A stretch of 64,000 bases of DNA, from assembly GCF_003477605.1 (NCBI RefSeq), contig NZ_QUDR01000001.1, positions 186,001-250,000 of the forward strand, in the 5' to 3' direction. How positions within the stretch are numbered: the first letter of the stretch is position 1; every line of letters begins with the position of its first letter. Below, piece after piece: positions 36,035 to 44,776 of this stretch. The translations under genes were made by a program, and so were the position numbers. Source of the DNA: Clostridium sp. AF37-5 (GTDB lineage Bacteria; Bacillota; Clostridia; Lachnospirales; Lachnospiraceae). The notes below the pieces were generated by a model that ran no database searches, had not been told where the DNA came from, and worked only from the letters and a program-made list of their open reading frames with translations.

Positions 36035-36854
36035 TCTCATCAAATATCCCTATGTGAATATGCAGGGGAAAGAAGCAAAAGTGATTTGTTATGAATCGGA
36101 GGAAGAGAAGTTTCAGCCGCTTGATGCAAAAAAGAAAGTGGTAATGAAGACCTTTGAGGAGGTTGCTAAAGAAGAAAGAGAGAGAGCACAGGAGGAGACC
36201 GGTGATGAATCTTTTCAGGAAGGACTTCCGGTAACCAATTACGATGAGGTAATTGAAGAGAAAATACAGAAAGCCGAAGAAGAGGCAGCGGCAGCTATTG
36301 CCGAGGCAAAACAACAGGCAAATGAGATTGTCGAACAGGCAAATAATCGGAAAAATCAGATTTTGGAAGAAGGCAGACAGGAAGGAATTACCAGAGGGTA
36401 TGAGGAAGGTCTTTTGCAGGCGCAGGAGGAGATTCAGGCGCAGAAAGATGAACTTTCCGGTCAGCAGTTAAAAAAAGAGCAGGAATATCAGCAGATGTTA
36501 GCGGAAACCGAAGGACGCTATGTTGATGTTTTATGCAATCTGATTCGTAAATTATCCGGTGTGATTTTGACAGACAGAAAAGATGTTATTTTACATTTGA
36601 TTCGCAGTGGAATTGCGGATATGGAACCGGCAAAACACTATATTATCCGTGTAGCATCGGATGACCTTTTGTATGTGGAAGGGGAAAAGGATGCTTTGAT
36701 GGAAAAGGCTGGAATTACCGGTACAATAGAGGTGCAGGAAGAAAAAAGCCTTTCCGAAGGAGATTGTATTATAGAGACAGATAATCAGATGATTGACTGC
36801 GGTTTTCGGACGCAGCTTGATAATATGGTTCGTACACTACGCATGCTTGTGTAA
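36027..36854 (+). CDS. fliH: Flagellar assembly protein FliH
   Basis: A 275-residue regulator of the export ATPase FliI. A long charged coiled coil (about residues 70-165, rich in Glu/Gln/Ala) is followed by the conserved C-terminal domain (MEPAKHYIIRVASDDLLYVEGE and NQMIDCGFRTQLDNMVRTL). There is no ATG at the start. I prefer TTG 36027, because ggaggtga (36011-36018) lies 8 nt before it; GTG codons at 36006-36015 overlap that RBS. The gene overlaps fliG by 8 bp, implying coupled translation. Confidence 0.88.
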   Translation: MSNLIKYPYVNMQGKEAKVICYESEEEKFQPLDAKKKVVMKTFEEVAKEERERAQEETGDESFQEGLPVTNYDEVIEEKIQKAEEEAAAAIAEAKQQANEIVEQANNRKNQILEEGRQEGITRGYEEGLLQAQEEIQAQKDELSGQQLKKEQEYQQMLAETEGRYVDVLCNLIRKLSGVILTDRKDVILHLIRSGIADMEPAKHYIIRVASDDLLYVEGEKDALMEKAGITGTIEVQEEKSLSEGDCIIETDNQMIDCGFRTQLDNMVRTLRMLV

Positions 36855-36883
36855 ATATGTACTCGCGCAAAGAAGGTAGAACT

Positions 36884-38215
36884 ATGCCACTCATTAATTT
36901 TGAAAAATACAATGTGCTCATGGACAAAAGTTACACCAGTCAGTTAGGAAAAGTTGCTAAAGTGGTTGGTCTTACGATTGAGTCCATCGGGCCAAGTGCA
37001 AAATTGAATGATTTGTGTTTGATTCGTTCAAACAACCGAACAGAACCCGTAAAAGCGGAAGTAGTTGGCTTTCGTGATGACAGGGTTCTTTTGATGCCAT
37101 ATGATGATGTCGAAGGTGTCGGACTTGGAAGCTGGGTGGAAAATACCGGAGCACCTTTGCAGGTTGCAGTTGGCGAGGAACTTCTTGGCTGCACATTAAA
37201 TGGTGTAGGAGAACCGATGACAGAACTTGAGTTATCGGAAAATTGTCCGCGGTATTCAGTAGAAGCGACGCCACCTGACCCGCTTACCAGAGAGATGATA
37301 GCGGATGTTCTGCCGCTTGGTGTAAAAGCGGTAGACGGCTTGATTACTGTTGGAAAGGGACAGAGAATTGGTATTTTTGCCGGTAGTGGTGTCGGGAAAA
37401 GCACGCTGATGGGGATGTTTGCGAGAAATACGAAAGCAGATATTAATGTGATTGCACTGATTGGAGAGCGCGGACGTGAGGTTCGTGAATTTATTGAGCG
37501 GGATTTAGGCGAAGAAGGTATGAAACGCTCGGTTGTGGTCGTAGCAACCTCGGATAAACCGGCTTTGATTCGTAATAAGGCGGCGAAGACGGCGACGGCG
37601 GTTGCGGAATATTTCCGGGATCAGGGGAAAGATGTTTTGCTTATGATGGATAACCTGACCCGTTTTTCCATGGCACAGAGAGAAATCGGACTGGCTTCCG
37701 GAGAACCACCGGTTTCGCGCGGGTATCCGCCAAGTGTATATGCGGAAATGCCGAAATTGCTGGAGCGTGCCGGAAATTCAGATAAAGGTTCCATTACAGG
37801 ATTGTATGCGGTCTTGGTTGATGGTGATGATTTTAACGAGCCGATTGCCGATACGGCGCGTGGTATTTTGGACGGACATATTGTTCTGTCGCGTTCCATG
37901 GCACAGAGAAATCATTATCCTGCAATTGATGTTTTGGCGAGTATATCTCGTGTTATGAGTGCTGTGGCGTCCAAAGAACATAAGGAGTTAGCCGGAAAGA
38001 TGAAAAATATACTGGCGGTTTACCGGGATGCAGAAGATTTGATAAATATCGGTGCTTACCGCCCCGGTTCCAATAAGGAAATTGACTTCGCGATAGAAAA
38101 AATTGATGCCGTTAATGAATTCCTTCGTCAAGGAACCGATGAAAAATTTTTATTTGATGACATTATTCAGATGATGCGGGATATTTTTGAAGAGGATTCC
38201 GCAGAGGAAGAATAG
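36884..38215 (+). CDS. fliI: Flagellar protein export ATPase FliI
   Basis: A 443-residue F1-beta-like ATPase that powers and docks the flagellar export apparatus. Walker A is GSGVGKSTLMG, Walker B is DVLLMMDNLTRFSMAQREIGL, and the family signature PPVSRGYPPSVYAEMPKLLERAG is intact. ATG 36884 with agaagg upstream is preferred over the in-frame ATG 36857. It works with FliH and FliJ, encoded on either side. Confidence 0.97.
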   Translation: MPLINFEKYNVLMDKSYTSQLGKVAKVVGLTIESIGPSAKLNDLCLIRSNNRTEPVKAEVVGFRDDRVLLMPYDDVEGVGLGSWVENTGAPLQVAVGEELLGCTLNGVGEPMTELELSENCPRYSVEATPPDPLTREMIADVLPLGVKAVDGLITVGKGQRIGIFAGSGVGKSTLMGMFARNTKADINVIALIGERGREVREFIERDLGEEGMKRSVVVVATSDKPALIRNKAAKTATAVAEYFRDQGKDVLLMMDNLTRFSMAQREIGLASGEPPVSRGYPPSVYAEMPKLLERAGNSDKGSITGLYAVLVDGDDFNEPIADTARGILDGHIVLSRSMAQRNHYPAIDVLASISRVMSAVASKEHKELAGKMKNILAVYRDAEDLINIGAYRPGSNKEIDFAIEKIDAVNEFLRQGTDEKFLFDDIIQMMRDIFEEDSAEEE

Positions 38216-38227
38216 AGAGGGTGAACG

Positions 38228-38677
38228 ATGGCACGATTTATTTTTTCCATGCAGAATATTTTGAACATGAAAGAAAAGCTTGAAGAGCAGGCGAAAAATA
38301 ATTTTGCGCAGGCGAACCGTTCCCTTCAGGAGGCACTGCTTATGCAAAAACAGTGTGAAAATAGACTGGAAGCAGGAAAGCAGACGTTGAAAGAAGCAAT
38401 GCTTGAAAATCTGAAAGTCGGGCAGATAAGGAGAAGGGAAGATGACGTTGAGATTTTTCGAATGTATTTGCGACAGCAGATATTAGTTGTAAAGCAGAAA
38501 GAAAAAGAAGTTGAGGTGGCAAGAGAACATCTCAATGAAGCAATGAAGGAAAGAAAGACCTTTGAAAAGTTAAAAGAAAAGGCTTTTGAAAAATTTGTAG
38601 CGGAAGAAAATCAAAAAGAGCAAAAAGAAGTGGATGAGCTTGTGAGCTACCGCTATGGTGCAGAGAAATTCGAGTGA
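38228..38677 (+). CDS. fliJ: Flagellar export chaperone FliJ
   Basis: A 149-residue, almost fully helical coiled-coil protein (FIFSMQNILNMKEKLEEQAKNNFAQA) with the size and position of FliJ, between fliI and the MotE-like gene. FliJ forms the central stalk of the export ATPase and escorts chaperones. The RBS gagggtg precedes ATG 38228. Confidence 0.92.
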   Translation: MARFIFSMQNILNMKEKLEEQAKNNFAQANRSLQEALLMQKQCENRLEAGKQTLKEAMLENLKVGQIRRREDDVEIFRMYLRQQILVVKQKEKEVEVAREHLNEAMKERKTFEKLKEKAFEKFVAEENQKEQKEVDELVSYRYGAEKFE

Positions 38678-38690
38678 AAGGAGATTTGTC

Positions 38691-39452
38691 ATGGCAAAAA
38701 AGGACAAGAATAAGGAAAATAAGGTTTCGACAGATGAAAGTACAGGAAGTAAAATTGTTACAATGCTTATTGTACTTGTCATTGTTGTGATATGGCTTGC
38801 TATCTTTGGTGTGCTGATTAAACTGGATGTGGGGAACTTTGGAAGTGAAGTGTTGTATCCGGTTTTGAAAGATGTTCCTGTTGTAAATATGATTTTGCCG
38901 GAACCGGCGCAGAACCAGGATGCATCGGCAAGTAAAGAATATGATAATCTGACGGAGGCAAATGCGAGAATTAAAGAGCTTGAGAGCCAGCTCGCAGCAA
39001 ATAAAAATGCCGGTAGTGCCAACCAGAGTGAAGTGTCCGAACTGCAGGCGGAAATTAACCGATTAAAGAAATTTGAGCAGGAACAGAGTGCGTTTGCAAA
39101 ACGTGTGCAGGAGTTTGATAAAAACGTCGTTTATAACGATAAGGCACCGGATACGGAAGAGTATAAAAAATACTATGAAGAAATAGAGCCGGACAATGCA
39201 GAAAAAATTTATAAGGAAGTCTGCAAGGATTATGAGTATTCGCAGGAAATCAAGGATCAGGCGGATGCATACGGCAAAATGGAACCTGCCAGCGCAGCAG
39301 CAATTTTGTCCGAGATGACCAATGATTTAACTTTGGTTGCAAAGATACTTGACAGTATGCAGACTTCGAAAAGTGCTTTGATTTTGCAGAACATGAAACC
39401 AACGACGGCAGCTCAGGTTACGACGAAGATGACGGCGATGAAAAATAAATAA
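38691..39452 (+). CDS. ylxF: MotE/YlxF-like membrane coiled-coil protein
   Basis: A 253-residue protein with a lysine-rich N-terminus, one membrane helix (about residues 23-45), a coiled coil (about 80-140) and a C-terminal MgtE-N-like segment (ASAAAILSEMTNDLTLVAKIL and ALILQNMKPTTAAQVT). The same gene lies between fliJ and fliK in B. subtilis (ylxF). In other bacteria the related MotE stabilises MotC in the periplasm. ATG 38691 follows aaggaga; the longer frame from 38655 overlaps fliJ and is unlikely. Confidence 0.85.
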   Translation: MAKKDKNKENKVSTDESTGSKIVTMLIVLVIVVIWLAIFGVLIKLDVGNFGSEVLYPVLKDVPVVNMILPEPAQNQDASASKEYDNLTEANARIKELESQLAANKNAGSANQSEVSELQAEINRLKKFEQEQSAFAKRVQEFDKNVVYNDKAPDTEEYKKYYEEIEPDNAEKIYKEVCKDYEYSQEIKDQADAYGKMEPASAAAILSEMTNDLTLVAKILDSMQTSKSALILQNMKPTTAAQVTTKMTAMKNK

Positions 39453-39456
39453 AAAC

Positions 39457-39484
39457 TAAAGAAAAGACAGGTAAATGCCGATAT
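39457..39484 (+). promoter_or_regulatory. Sigma-D (sigma-28) type promoter upstream of fliK
   Basis: TAAA (39457-39460) and the perfect eight-base GCCGATAT (39477-39484) are separated by 16 bp, within the 14-16 bp range for sigma-28 promoters. It lies in the 74-bp gap between the ylxF-like gene and fliK, with a predicted start near 39491 and the fliK RBS intact downstream. Confidence 0.6.
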
Positions 39485-39526
39485 AAAATTTGTAGTAGAT
39501 TTTTAAGAAGAAAGGAGGGAAATGAA

Positions 39527-40921
39527 ATGACGATGCAGGGAATTTCAAATGTTCTGCCAAAGGCTGCTGCAGCAGTTGCTGAGAAAAGCGAAAAGGCAAA
39601 AGGTACCTTGTTTGAGGCCGTAATGAGCAGTCAGGGAAATAAGCAGCAGACAAAAAAATCCATGGATGATTTTGCACTGGATGACAAAGTAGATGATGGC
39701 ATGGCGAGAAAAGAGTTAGCAGCAAACCGTTATCAGAAATCAAAAGCCATTCATACAAAATCCGACACAGCGGCTTCAAATGATACGCAGGATTCACTGA
39801 CGGTAAAACAGATAGCGGATGATGAAGCGGATATCGAAGAAGTTACCGTTGTTCTTGCTTCGCAGGTGACAGTTTTATTACAAGATTTACTTGGTCTGAC
39901 AAATGAAGAATTACAGGGTATCCTAAATTCATTGGATTTGCAGCCGGAATCACTCATTCTTTGTAACAGCGAGAATGGTATTATGGCAGTGAATGCAGAT
40001 GCGCTTAAACAGTTGGTTCTCAGTGTTCATGGCATAGAAGATGCGAGTGCATTTTTAACCAATGATGCGTTGAATACAGAACTTTCAGAAGTGACAGATG
40101 CAATTGCTGATTTTGTGTGTGATACGCTCGGTGTGACGAAGGAAGAGCTTGCTTCTCTTAAGGCAGAGGCGATGCCGCAACTGTTAAAGCAGGCAGTGGA
40201 TACATTGCAGGCGGCAAGTCAAACGGACACTATGGCTGCAGACAAAGATGCGTTAAACCAGACAGGAACAGTGGAGAATACCATGACCGCAATAGCGGAA
40301 GATGCAAATTCTTCAAATTTGCAAAAAGATTCACAGCAGGATATGTCTATGCGTGATGACAGTGAGATGTTGCAGGGCGATGATTCATTGGTTCCTACCC
40401 ATGCTACGATGGCGGAAACGTTTACAGACCGTCTTTCACAAGCACTTGAAAAATCAAGTGGCATGAAGGGGCAGAGTGTAACACAGACGATGAATCAGAT
40501 TGTGGAGCAGGTTGTTCGACAGGTTCGCATCCGTGTAATGCCGGAAACGACCAGTATGGAACTTCGTTTAAATCCGGCAAGCTTAGGCCGTGTCAATATC
40601 ACGGTGGCAGCAAGCGCAGGAATTGCGACAGCGACGATGGTTGTAGAAAACCAGATGGCAAAAGAAGCACTTGAAAGTCAGATGATTCACTTAAAAGAAG
40701 CTTTTAACGAGCAGGGACTTAAAGTGGATGAGGTAGAAGTGACAGTCGCTGAGTTTGGACTGAAAAAGGACGGCGAAGGACAAGAGCAGACCGGTTCCAA
40801 ACAGAGCGGAAACCGCAAATTCCGTCCGAATGAAAGTTTTTCGGATGAGGAAAAGAATGAAGATTTGACGACAGCGTCTGAACGGCGTGACGTTAATAGT
40901 ATGGTCGATTATACGGCTTAG
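39527..40921 (+). CDS. fliK: Flagellar hook-length control protein FliK
   Basis: A 464-residue secreted ruler and export-specificity switch. The long N-terminal and middle part is poorly conserved, acidic and Gln/Ser-rich, as usual. The C-terminal switch domain (about 325-425) carries LRLNPASLGRVNITVAASAG and MAKEALESQMIHLKEAF. The RBS aaaggaggg precedes ATG 39527. Expression may be boosted by the sigma-D-like promoter just upstream. Confidence 0.92.
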   Translation: MTMQGISNVLPKAAAAVAEKSEKAKGTLFEAVMSSQGNKQQTKKSMDDFALDDKVDDGMARKELAANRYQKSKAIHTKSDTAASNDTQDSLTVKQIADDEADIEEVTVVLASQVTVLLQDLLGLTNEELQGILNSLDLQPESLILCNSENGIMAVNADALKQLVLSVHGIEDASAFLTNDALNTELSEVTDAIADFVCDTLGVTKEELASLKAEAMPQLLKQAVDTLQAASQTDTMAADKDALNQTGTVENTMTAIAEDANSSNLQKDSQQDMSMRDDSEMLQGDDSLVPTHATMAETFTDRLSQALEKSSGMKGQSVTQTMNQIVEQVVRQVRIRVMPETTSMELRLNPASLGRVNITVAASAGIATATMVVENQMAKEALESQMIHLKEAFNEQGLKVDEVEVTVAEFGLKKDGEGQEQTGSKQSGNRKFRPNESFSDEEKNEDLTTASERRDVNSMVDYTA

Positions 40922-40936
40922 AAAGGAAGTGAGAAG

Positions 40937-41755
40937 ATGGCAGTAAGCAGTACAAGTGATTTGACGACAGCATTGGAAGATTTGACGTATGGAACAACTG
41001 AGCGTAAAGTTAATCAAAGAGGTTCAAGTGAACTTGGTAAAGATGAGTTTTTGAAACTTTTAGTGACTCAGCTTCAGAATCAGGATCCGTTAAATCCACA
41101 GGATGATACACAGTTTATTTCTCAGTTAGCACAGTTCTCTGCGCTTGAACAGATGACCAATATGAGTTCTACGATGTCAAATACAAGTGCTTACAGTTTG
41201 GTTGGCAAAGAAGTTATTGTACAGACAACTGATTCTGCGGGAACTTATAAAGAAGTGCGCGGAACGGTAGATTGTGTCGAAATGAAGAATGGCAAGGCTA
41301 TGTTGGTTGTTGATGGAAATTCGTATGACTTAGACGATTTGGTACAGGTAATGGATAGTTATTATGCTATTAAAGAGTATTTGCCAAGTGTTACAGCACA
41401 AACGAAGACATATGATCTTTCAAACCCATCCCTTATTGAAGTTTCTATTGATTTAGGAAGTAAAGGGTATGAGGCAAGCAGTGTGGCAGTTGCGCTAAAC
41501 GGCCAGTACATAGATTCCAAGTATCTAAAGTACGATAATGGAACGGTAACCATTTCCCCGGAAGCTTTCAGTGAATTAGAGCCGGGTGATTATTATTTAG
41601 GCTTTTACTTTGATGATCCGCTTAAAACAACAGTCAAAGATAAGGTATGTATCAAAGTAGTACGAAGCGGTATTCCAAACGGAGATAAGGATTCTTCGGA
41701 TGCGAATAAAGACACCGAAAAAGCTGAAGAAACAGAGAAGACAAAGGCTGAATAA
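40937..41755 (+). CDS. flgD: Flagellar hook scaffolding protein FlgD
   Basis: A 272-residue hook cap. The conserved N-terminal segment LGKDEFLKLLVTQLQNQDPLNPQDDTQFISQLAQFSALEQM is present, followed by a SH3-like part (VGKEVIVQTTDSAGTYKEVRG) and a beta-sandwich (about 150-245). The C-terminal 25 residues are a charged Asp/Lys/Glu tail of low complexity. The RBS aggaagtga precedes ATG 40937. Confidence 0.95.
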   Translation: MAVSSTSDLTTALEDLTYGTTERKVNQRGSSELGKDEFLKLLVTQLQNQDPLNPQDDTQFISQLAQFSALEQMTNMSSTMSNTSAYSLVGKEVIVQTTDSAGTYKEVRGTVDCVEMKNGKAMLVVDGNSYDLDDLVQVMDSYYAIKEYLPSVTAQTKTYDLSNPSLIEVSIDLGSKGYEASSVAVALNGQYIDSKYLKYDNGTVTISPEAFSELEPGDYYLGFYFDDPLKTTVKDKVCIKVVRSGIPNGDKDSSDANKDTEKAEETEKTKAE

Positions 41756-41778
41756 GTGTGACAAGGAGGTCGGGTGCT

Positions 41779-42141
41779 ATGAATGTAACGAATGGTTTTA
41801 CATCCATGGAACAGATTCGTCACCGGATGCAGACAACAGATTCACAGAGACAGGTTTCCAAACAGACTGTGCAGACAAATACAGCATCGTTTGATGAAAT
41901 CTTATTTTCCAAACATGCGTCAAAGCGGTTAGAAACCAGGCAGATTGATATGTCGGCAGATCAGAAAGAAAGACTGTTAGAGGCAACCTGTAAGGCGAAA
42001 GAAAAAGGGATGAAAGAGTCCTTAGTCATGGTTGACAATTTTGCGTTTATTGTGAATGTGAAGAATAATCTGGTGATTACTGCGGTAAATGACACAAAAA
42101 ATGCTGTATTTACCAATATCGATGGAGCGATAATTAACTAA
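41779..42141 (+). CDS. TIGR02530-family flagellar operon protein
   Basis: A 120-residue protein with the family core FSKHASKRLETRQIDMSADQKERLLEATCKAKEKG, followed by SLVMVDNFAFIVNVKNNLVITAVND. It occurs between flgD and flgE in many Firmicutes. Its exact role is unknown; hook assembly is inferred from position. ATG 41779 follows a canonical aaggaggt 8 nt upstream, so the longer frame starting at 41758 is rejected. Confidence 0.9.
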   Translation: MNVTNGFTSMEQIRHRMQTTDSQRQVSKQTVQTNTASFDEILFSKHASKRLETRQIDMSADQKERLLEATCKAKEKGMKESLVMVDNFAFIVNVKNNLVITAVNDTKNAVFTNIDGAIIN

Positions 42142-42150
42142 AAACAAATA

Positions 42151-42204
42151 TATGCTGGCCCTTAACAGGAAGCATACATGCTCTTGACTGACAGAGAGAG
42201 CATA
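42151..42204 (+). promoter_or_regulatory. Tandem, mutually exclusive hairpins in the leader of flgE
   Basis: TATGCT (42151-42156) can pair with AGCATA at 42171-42176 or with the second AGCATA at 42199-42204. ATGCTCT (42178-42184) pairs with AGAGCAT (42197-42203). The arms overlap, so alternative folds are possible in the 92-nt gap before flgE. Confidence 0.4.
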
Positions 42205-42233
42205 ACGAAAGTAAAATTGGAGGGTGATTCATT

Positions 42234-43685
42234 ATGATGAGATCATTGTATTCCGGTGTATCCGGATTGAAAGTTCATCAGACAAAGATGGACGTAATTG
42301 GTAATAACATTTCAAACGTAAATACGGTTGGTTTCCGTGGAAGTACAGTAAACTTTACCGATGTATTTTATCAGACAACACAGAATGCATCCGGTCCGAA
42401 CGCAACAACTGGCACAGCAGGAACGAACGCAGTACAGATTGGTCTTGGATCTAACGTGGCAGCAATTAGCGTGGATTTAAGTGGTACCGGAGCAACGCAG
42501 CGTACCGATCGCGGCATGGATCTTATGATTAACGGTGATGCGTTTTTGATTGTAAGAAGCAATGGAAATACATATTTCACAAAATCCGGGGCGCTGGATA
42601 TTGATGCAAATGGTACTTTATATTGCACAACAAATGGTGCTTCTGTTCTTGGATGGGGTGTTGATGAAAATGGAGAAATCCGCAAAGATACCGTATCTAC
42701 CTTGAATTTGATGGGTGGCGAGAATGCTTATTCTGACCCAAATGCGACAACGAAAGTTTCCCTTTCCGGAAATGTAGACCAAAAAGACCCTTTAGTTGCT
42801 TATAGTGCAGATGGAGCCGGTTACCCAATGGCAGTCAGCTTTTATGATAATTTAGGTAATTTGTGTACAGCAAAACTCAGTATTATCCAGACGAGTGCGG
42901 ATGCGCCAAATACATACAGCGTTCGTCTTCATGATGTTCTTGGTGCAGATGGTAAATCTATTTTGAAAAAGAAAGATGATGCGACAGGTAATTACATTTC
43001 TACCGAGCAGGTGATTAATTTTAACGAGATAGATCTTGGGGGCACAAATTATACAGTAGATCCAAGTAGTGGTGATATTTCGTTTCCTGCTGATACGGAC
43101 TGGCCGGTACTTACCTTTAATCCGGTGACCGGTGCATTTACCAGTGTAAGCAGTGCTGATGGCAAGGTGCTGAAATTAAACTTAAGTGATACCGGAAATT
43201 CGTATCCAACCAGTGGTGTGGATGTTAACTTCTCGGATTTGACGATGTATGCGAGCAATAAAACCTGTAAAGTAAAACCAAACCGTGGTGACAGCAATAA
43301 CAACGGGGATGGAGCCGGTAATGCGGCAGGAACTTTAAATGGTTTCTCAATTCAGACTGATGGTATGATTTATGGTGTATACAGTAACGGTGACAAAAAA
43401 TTGTTAGGACAGATCGCAGTGGCAACATTTGCTAATCCATCCGGCTTAGAGGCGGTTGGTAACAGCATGTATGCAGCAACCTTGAACTCCGGTGATTTTG
43501 ATGGAATTGGTGTGGATATTTCAGAAGTTGGTAAATTCTCAGTCGGAGCTTTGGAAATGTCCGATGTTGATCTGGCAACCGAGTTTACCAATATGATTAC
43601 GACACAACGTGGTTTTCAGGCAAACTCCCGTGTTATTACTACATCTGATACAATGCTTGAGGAACTCATTAATCTGAAACGATAA
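42234..43685 (+). CDS. flgE: Flagellar hook protein FlgE
   Basis: A 483-residue hook subunit. The N-terminal rod signature MMRSLYSGVSGLKVHQTKMD...NNISNVNTVGFRG, the beta-rich central domains and the C-terminal DLATEFTNMITTQRGFQANSRVITTSDTMLEELINLKR are all present. The RBS ggaggg lies 8 nt before ATG 42234. This is the most abundant product expected among the structural genes in this part of the operon, and it is flanked by hairpins on both sides. Confidence 0.97.
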   Translation: MMRSLYSGVSGLKVHQTKMDVIGNNISNVNTVGFRGSTVNFTDVFYQTTQNASGPNATTGTAGTNAVQIGLGSNVAAISVDLSGTGATQRTDRGMDLMINGDAFLIVRSNGNTYFTKSGALDIDANGTLYCTTNGASVLGWGVDENGEIRKDTVSTLNLMGGENAYSDPNATTKVSLSGNVDQKDPLVAYSADGAGYPMAVSFYDNLGNLCTAKLSIIQTSADAPNTYSVRLHDVLGADGKSILKKKDDATGNYISTEQVINFNEIDLGGTNYTVDPSSGDISFPADTDWPVLTFNPVTGAFTSVSSADGKVLKLNLSDTGNSYPTSGVDVNFSDLTMYASNKTCKVKPNRGDSNNNGDGAGNAAGTLNGFSIQTDGMIYGVYSNGDKKLLGQIAVATFANPSGLEAVGNSMYAATLNSGDFDGIGVDISEVGKFSVGALEMSDVDLATEFTNMITTQRGFQANSRVITTSDTMLEELINLKR

Positions 43686-43699
43686 TGATTAGGCATATT

Positions 43700-43742
43700 G
43701 ACCCATCCGCATGAATTATGCGGATGGGTCAGTGTGCTTTTT
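43700..43742 (+). terminator. Strong hairpin after flgE, partial terminator or mRNA stabiliser
   Basis: GACCCATCCGCAT (43700-43712) and ATGCGGATGGGTC (43718-43730) form a perfect 13-bp stem with a 5-nt loop. A T-run (43738-43742) starts 7 nt after the stem, farther than in a standard intrinsic terminator. It could trim or stabilise flgE mRNA or reduce read-through into flbD-motA. Confidence 0.6.
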
Positions 43743-43760
43743 ACAAGTAAGGAGGGGTTT

Positions 43761-43949
43761 ATGATTGATGTGACAAGAATGAATGGTTCATTACTTACCA
43801 TTAATAACCATTTGATTGAAATGGTAGAGGAAACACCGGATACGGTGATAACTTTAACAACGGGAAAAAAAATAATTGTAAAAGAAAGTAGACAAGAAGT
43901 GAAAAATCTAGTAAAATTATACGAGAAAGAAATAACATGTAACAGTTAG
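43761..43949 (+). CDS. flbD: FlbD/SwrD-family flagellar protein
   Basis: A 62-residue protein: MIDVTRMNGSLLTINNHLIE, then ETPDTVITLTTGKKIIVKES, the whole family fold. The B. subtilis member SwrD (YlzI) is needed for full motor torque during swarming. ATG 43761 follows aaggaggg; the longer frame (from 43698) runs through the hairpin and is not real. It sits directly before motA, in line with a motor-related role. Confidence 0.92.
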   Translation: MIDVTRMNGSLLTINNHLIEMVEETPDTVITLTTGKKIIVKESRQEVKNLVKLYEKEITCNS

Positions 43950-43960
43950 GTGGTGTCATT

Positions 43961-44776
43961 TTGGATATAGCTACAATTATAGGCCTCGTAGGATGTGCGG
44001 GAGCCGTAGTATATGGTATTGTTTCTGGTGACTTAGGATTTGCTGCATTGGAAAACTTTTGGGATTATCCGTCCTTTTTGATTGTTATTGTTGGATGTTT
44101 GATGTGTATGCTGACGATGTCCGGCAACATTGGAGAACTTATAAACTGCTTAAAGTCATTCCTTTTGACAATCAAAGTACAGGAATCCAGCGAGGGGGAG
44201 ACGATACATAAAATTATTGATTTGGCAAACGTAGCTCGTAAAGAAGGGCTTTTGCAGTTAGAAGAGGCAGCCGGTGACATAGATGATGATTTCCTGAAGA
44301 AGGGAATTATGTTGATTGTTGATGGCACGGATCAGGAATTGGTATCAAGTATTCTAGAGACAGAACTTGATTGCATTGAGCAGAGACATAGCAAAGTTTA
44401 CAGCTTCTGGGATAACTTGGCCGCTATGGGTCCTGCATGGGGAATGATTGGTACTTTGATTGGATTGATTAACATGTTAAAACATTTGGATGATCCAAGT
44501 TCAATTGGACCGAACATGGCGGTTGCGTTGGTTACTACTTTGTATGGTTCGCTGATTGCCAATTGGATCAGTATCCCGATTGCAACAAAACTGCGTGCGA
44601 AAAACCAGAAAGAAATTATTATGAAGGAAGTTATCTGCGAAGGAATTCTTTCTATTCAGGCAGGTGAAAATCCACGTGTGATTGAGGAAAAACTGAAATC
44701 TTTCCTTGCACCTAGTGAGAGAGAAGAAGTTCTTGGTGGTGGTAATAAAGGCAGCGGACAAGGTGGTGACGCTTAA
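43961..44776 (+). CDS. motA: Flagellar motor stator protein MotA
   Basis: A 271-residue stator subunit with four membrane helices (two near residues 1-55, two near 145-210) and the cytoplasmic loop between them that touches FliG. AAMGPAWGMIGTLIGLINMLKHLDDPSSIGPNMAVALVTTLYG is the conserved third-to-fourth helix region. The start codon is TTG 43961, with ggtggtg upstream; no ATG is available. It is translationally coupled to motB (TAATG). Confidence 0.95.
   Translation: MDIATIIGLVGCAGAVVYGIVSGDLGFAALENFWDYPSFLIVIVGCLMCMLTMSGNIGELINCLKSFLLTIKVQESSEGETIHKIIDLANVARKEGLLQLEEAAGDIDDDFLKKGIMLIVDGTDQELVSSILETELDCIEQRHSKVYSFWDNLAAMGPAWGMIGTLIGLINMLKHLDDPSSIGPNMAVALVTTLYGSLIANWISIPIATKLRAKNQKEIIMKEVICEGILSIQAGENPRVIEEKLKSFLAPSEREEVLGGGNKGSGQGGDA

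Noticed and set aside
35582..36043. Open frame of 153 codons on the minus strand opposite fliG
   Set aside because: It is a shadow of fliG; the plus-strand protein is unambiguous and the minus frame lacks an RBS or recognisable domain.
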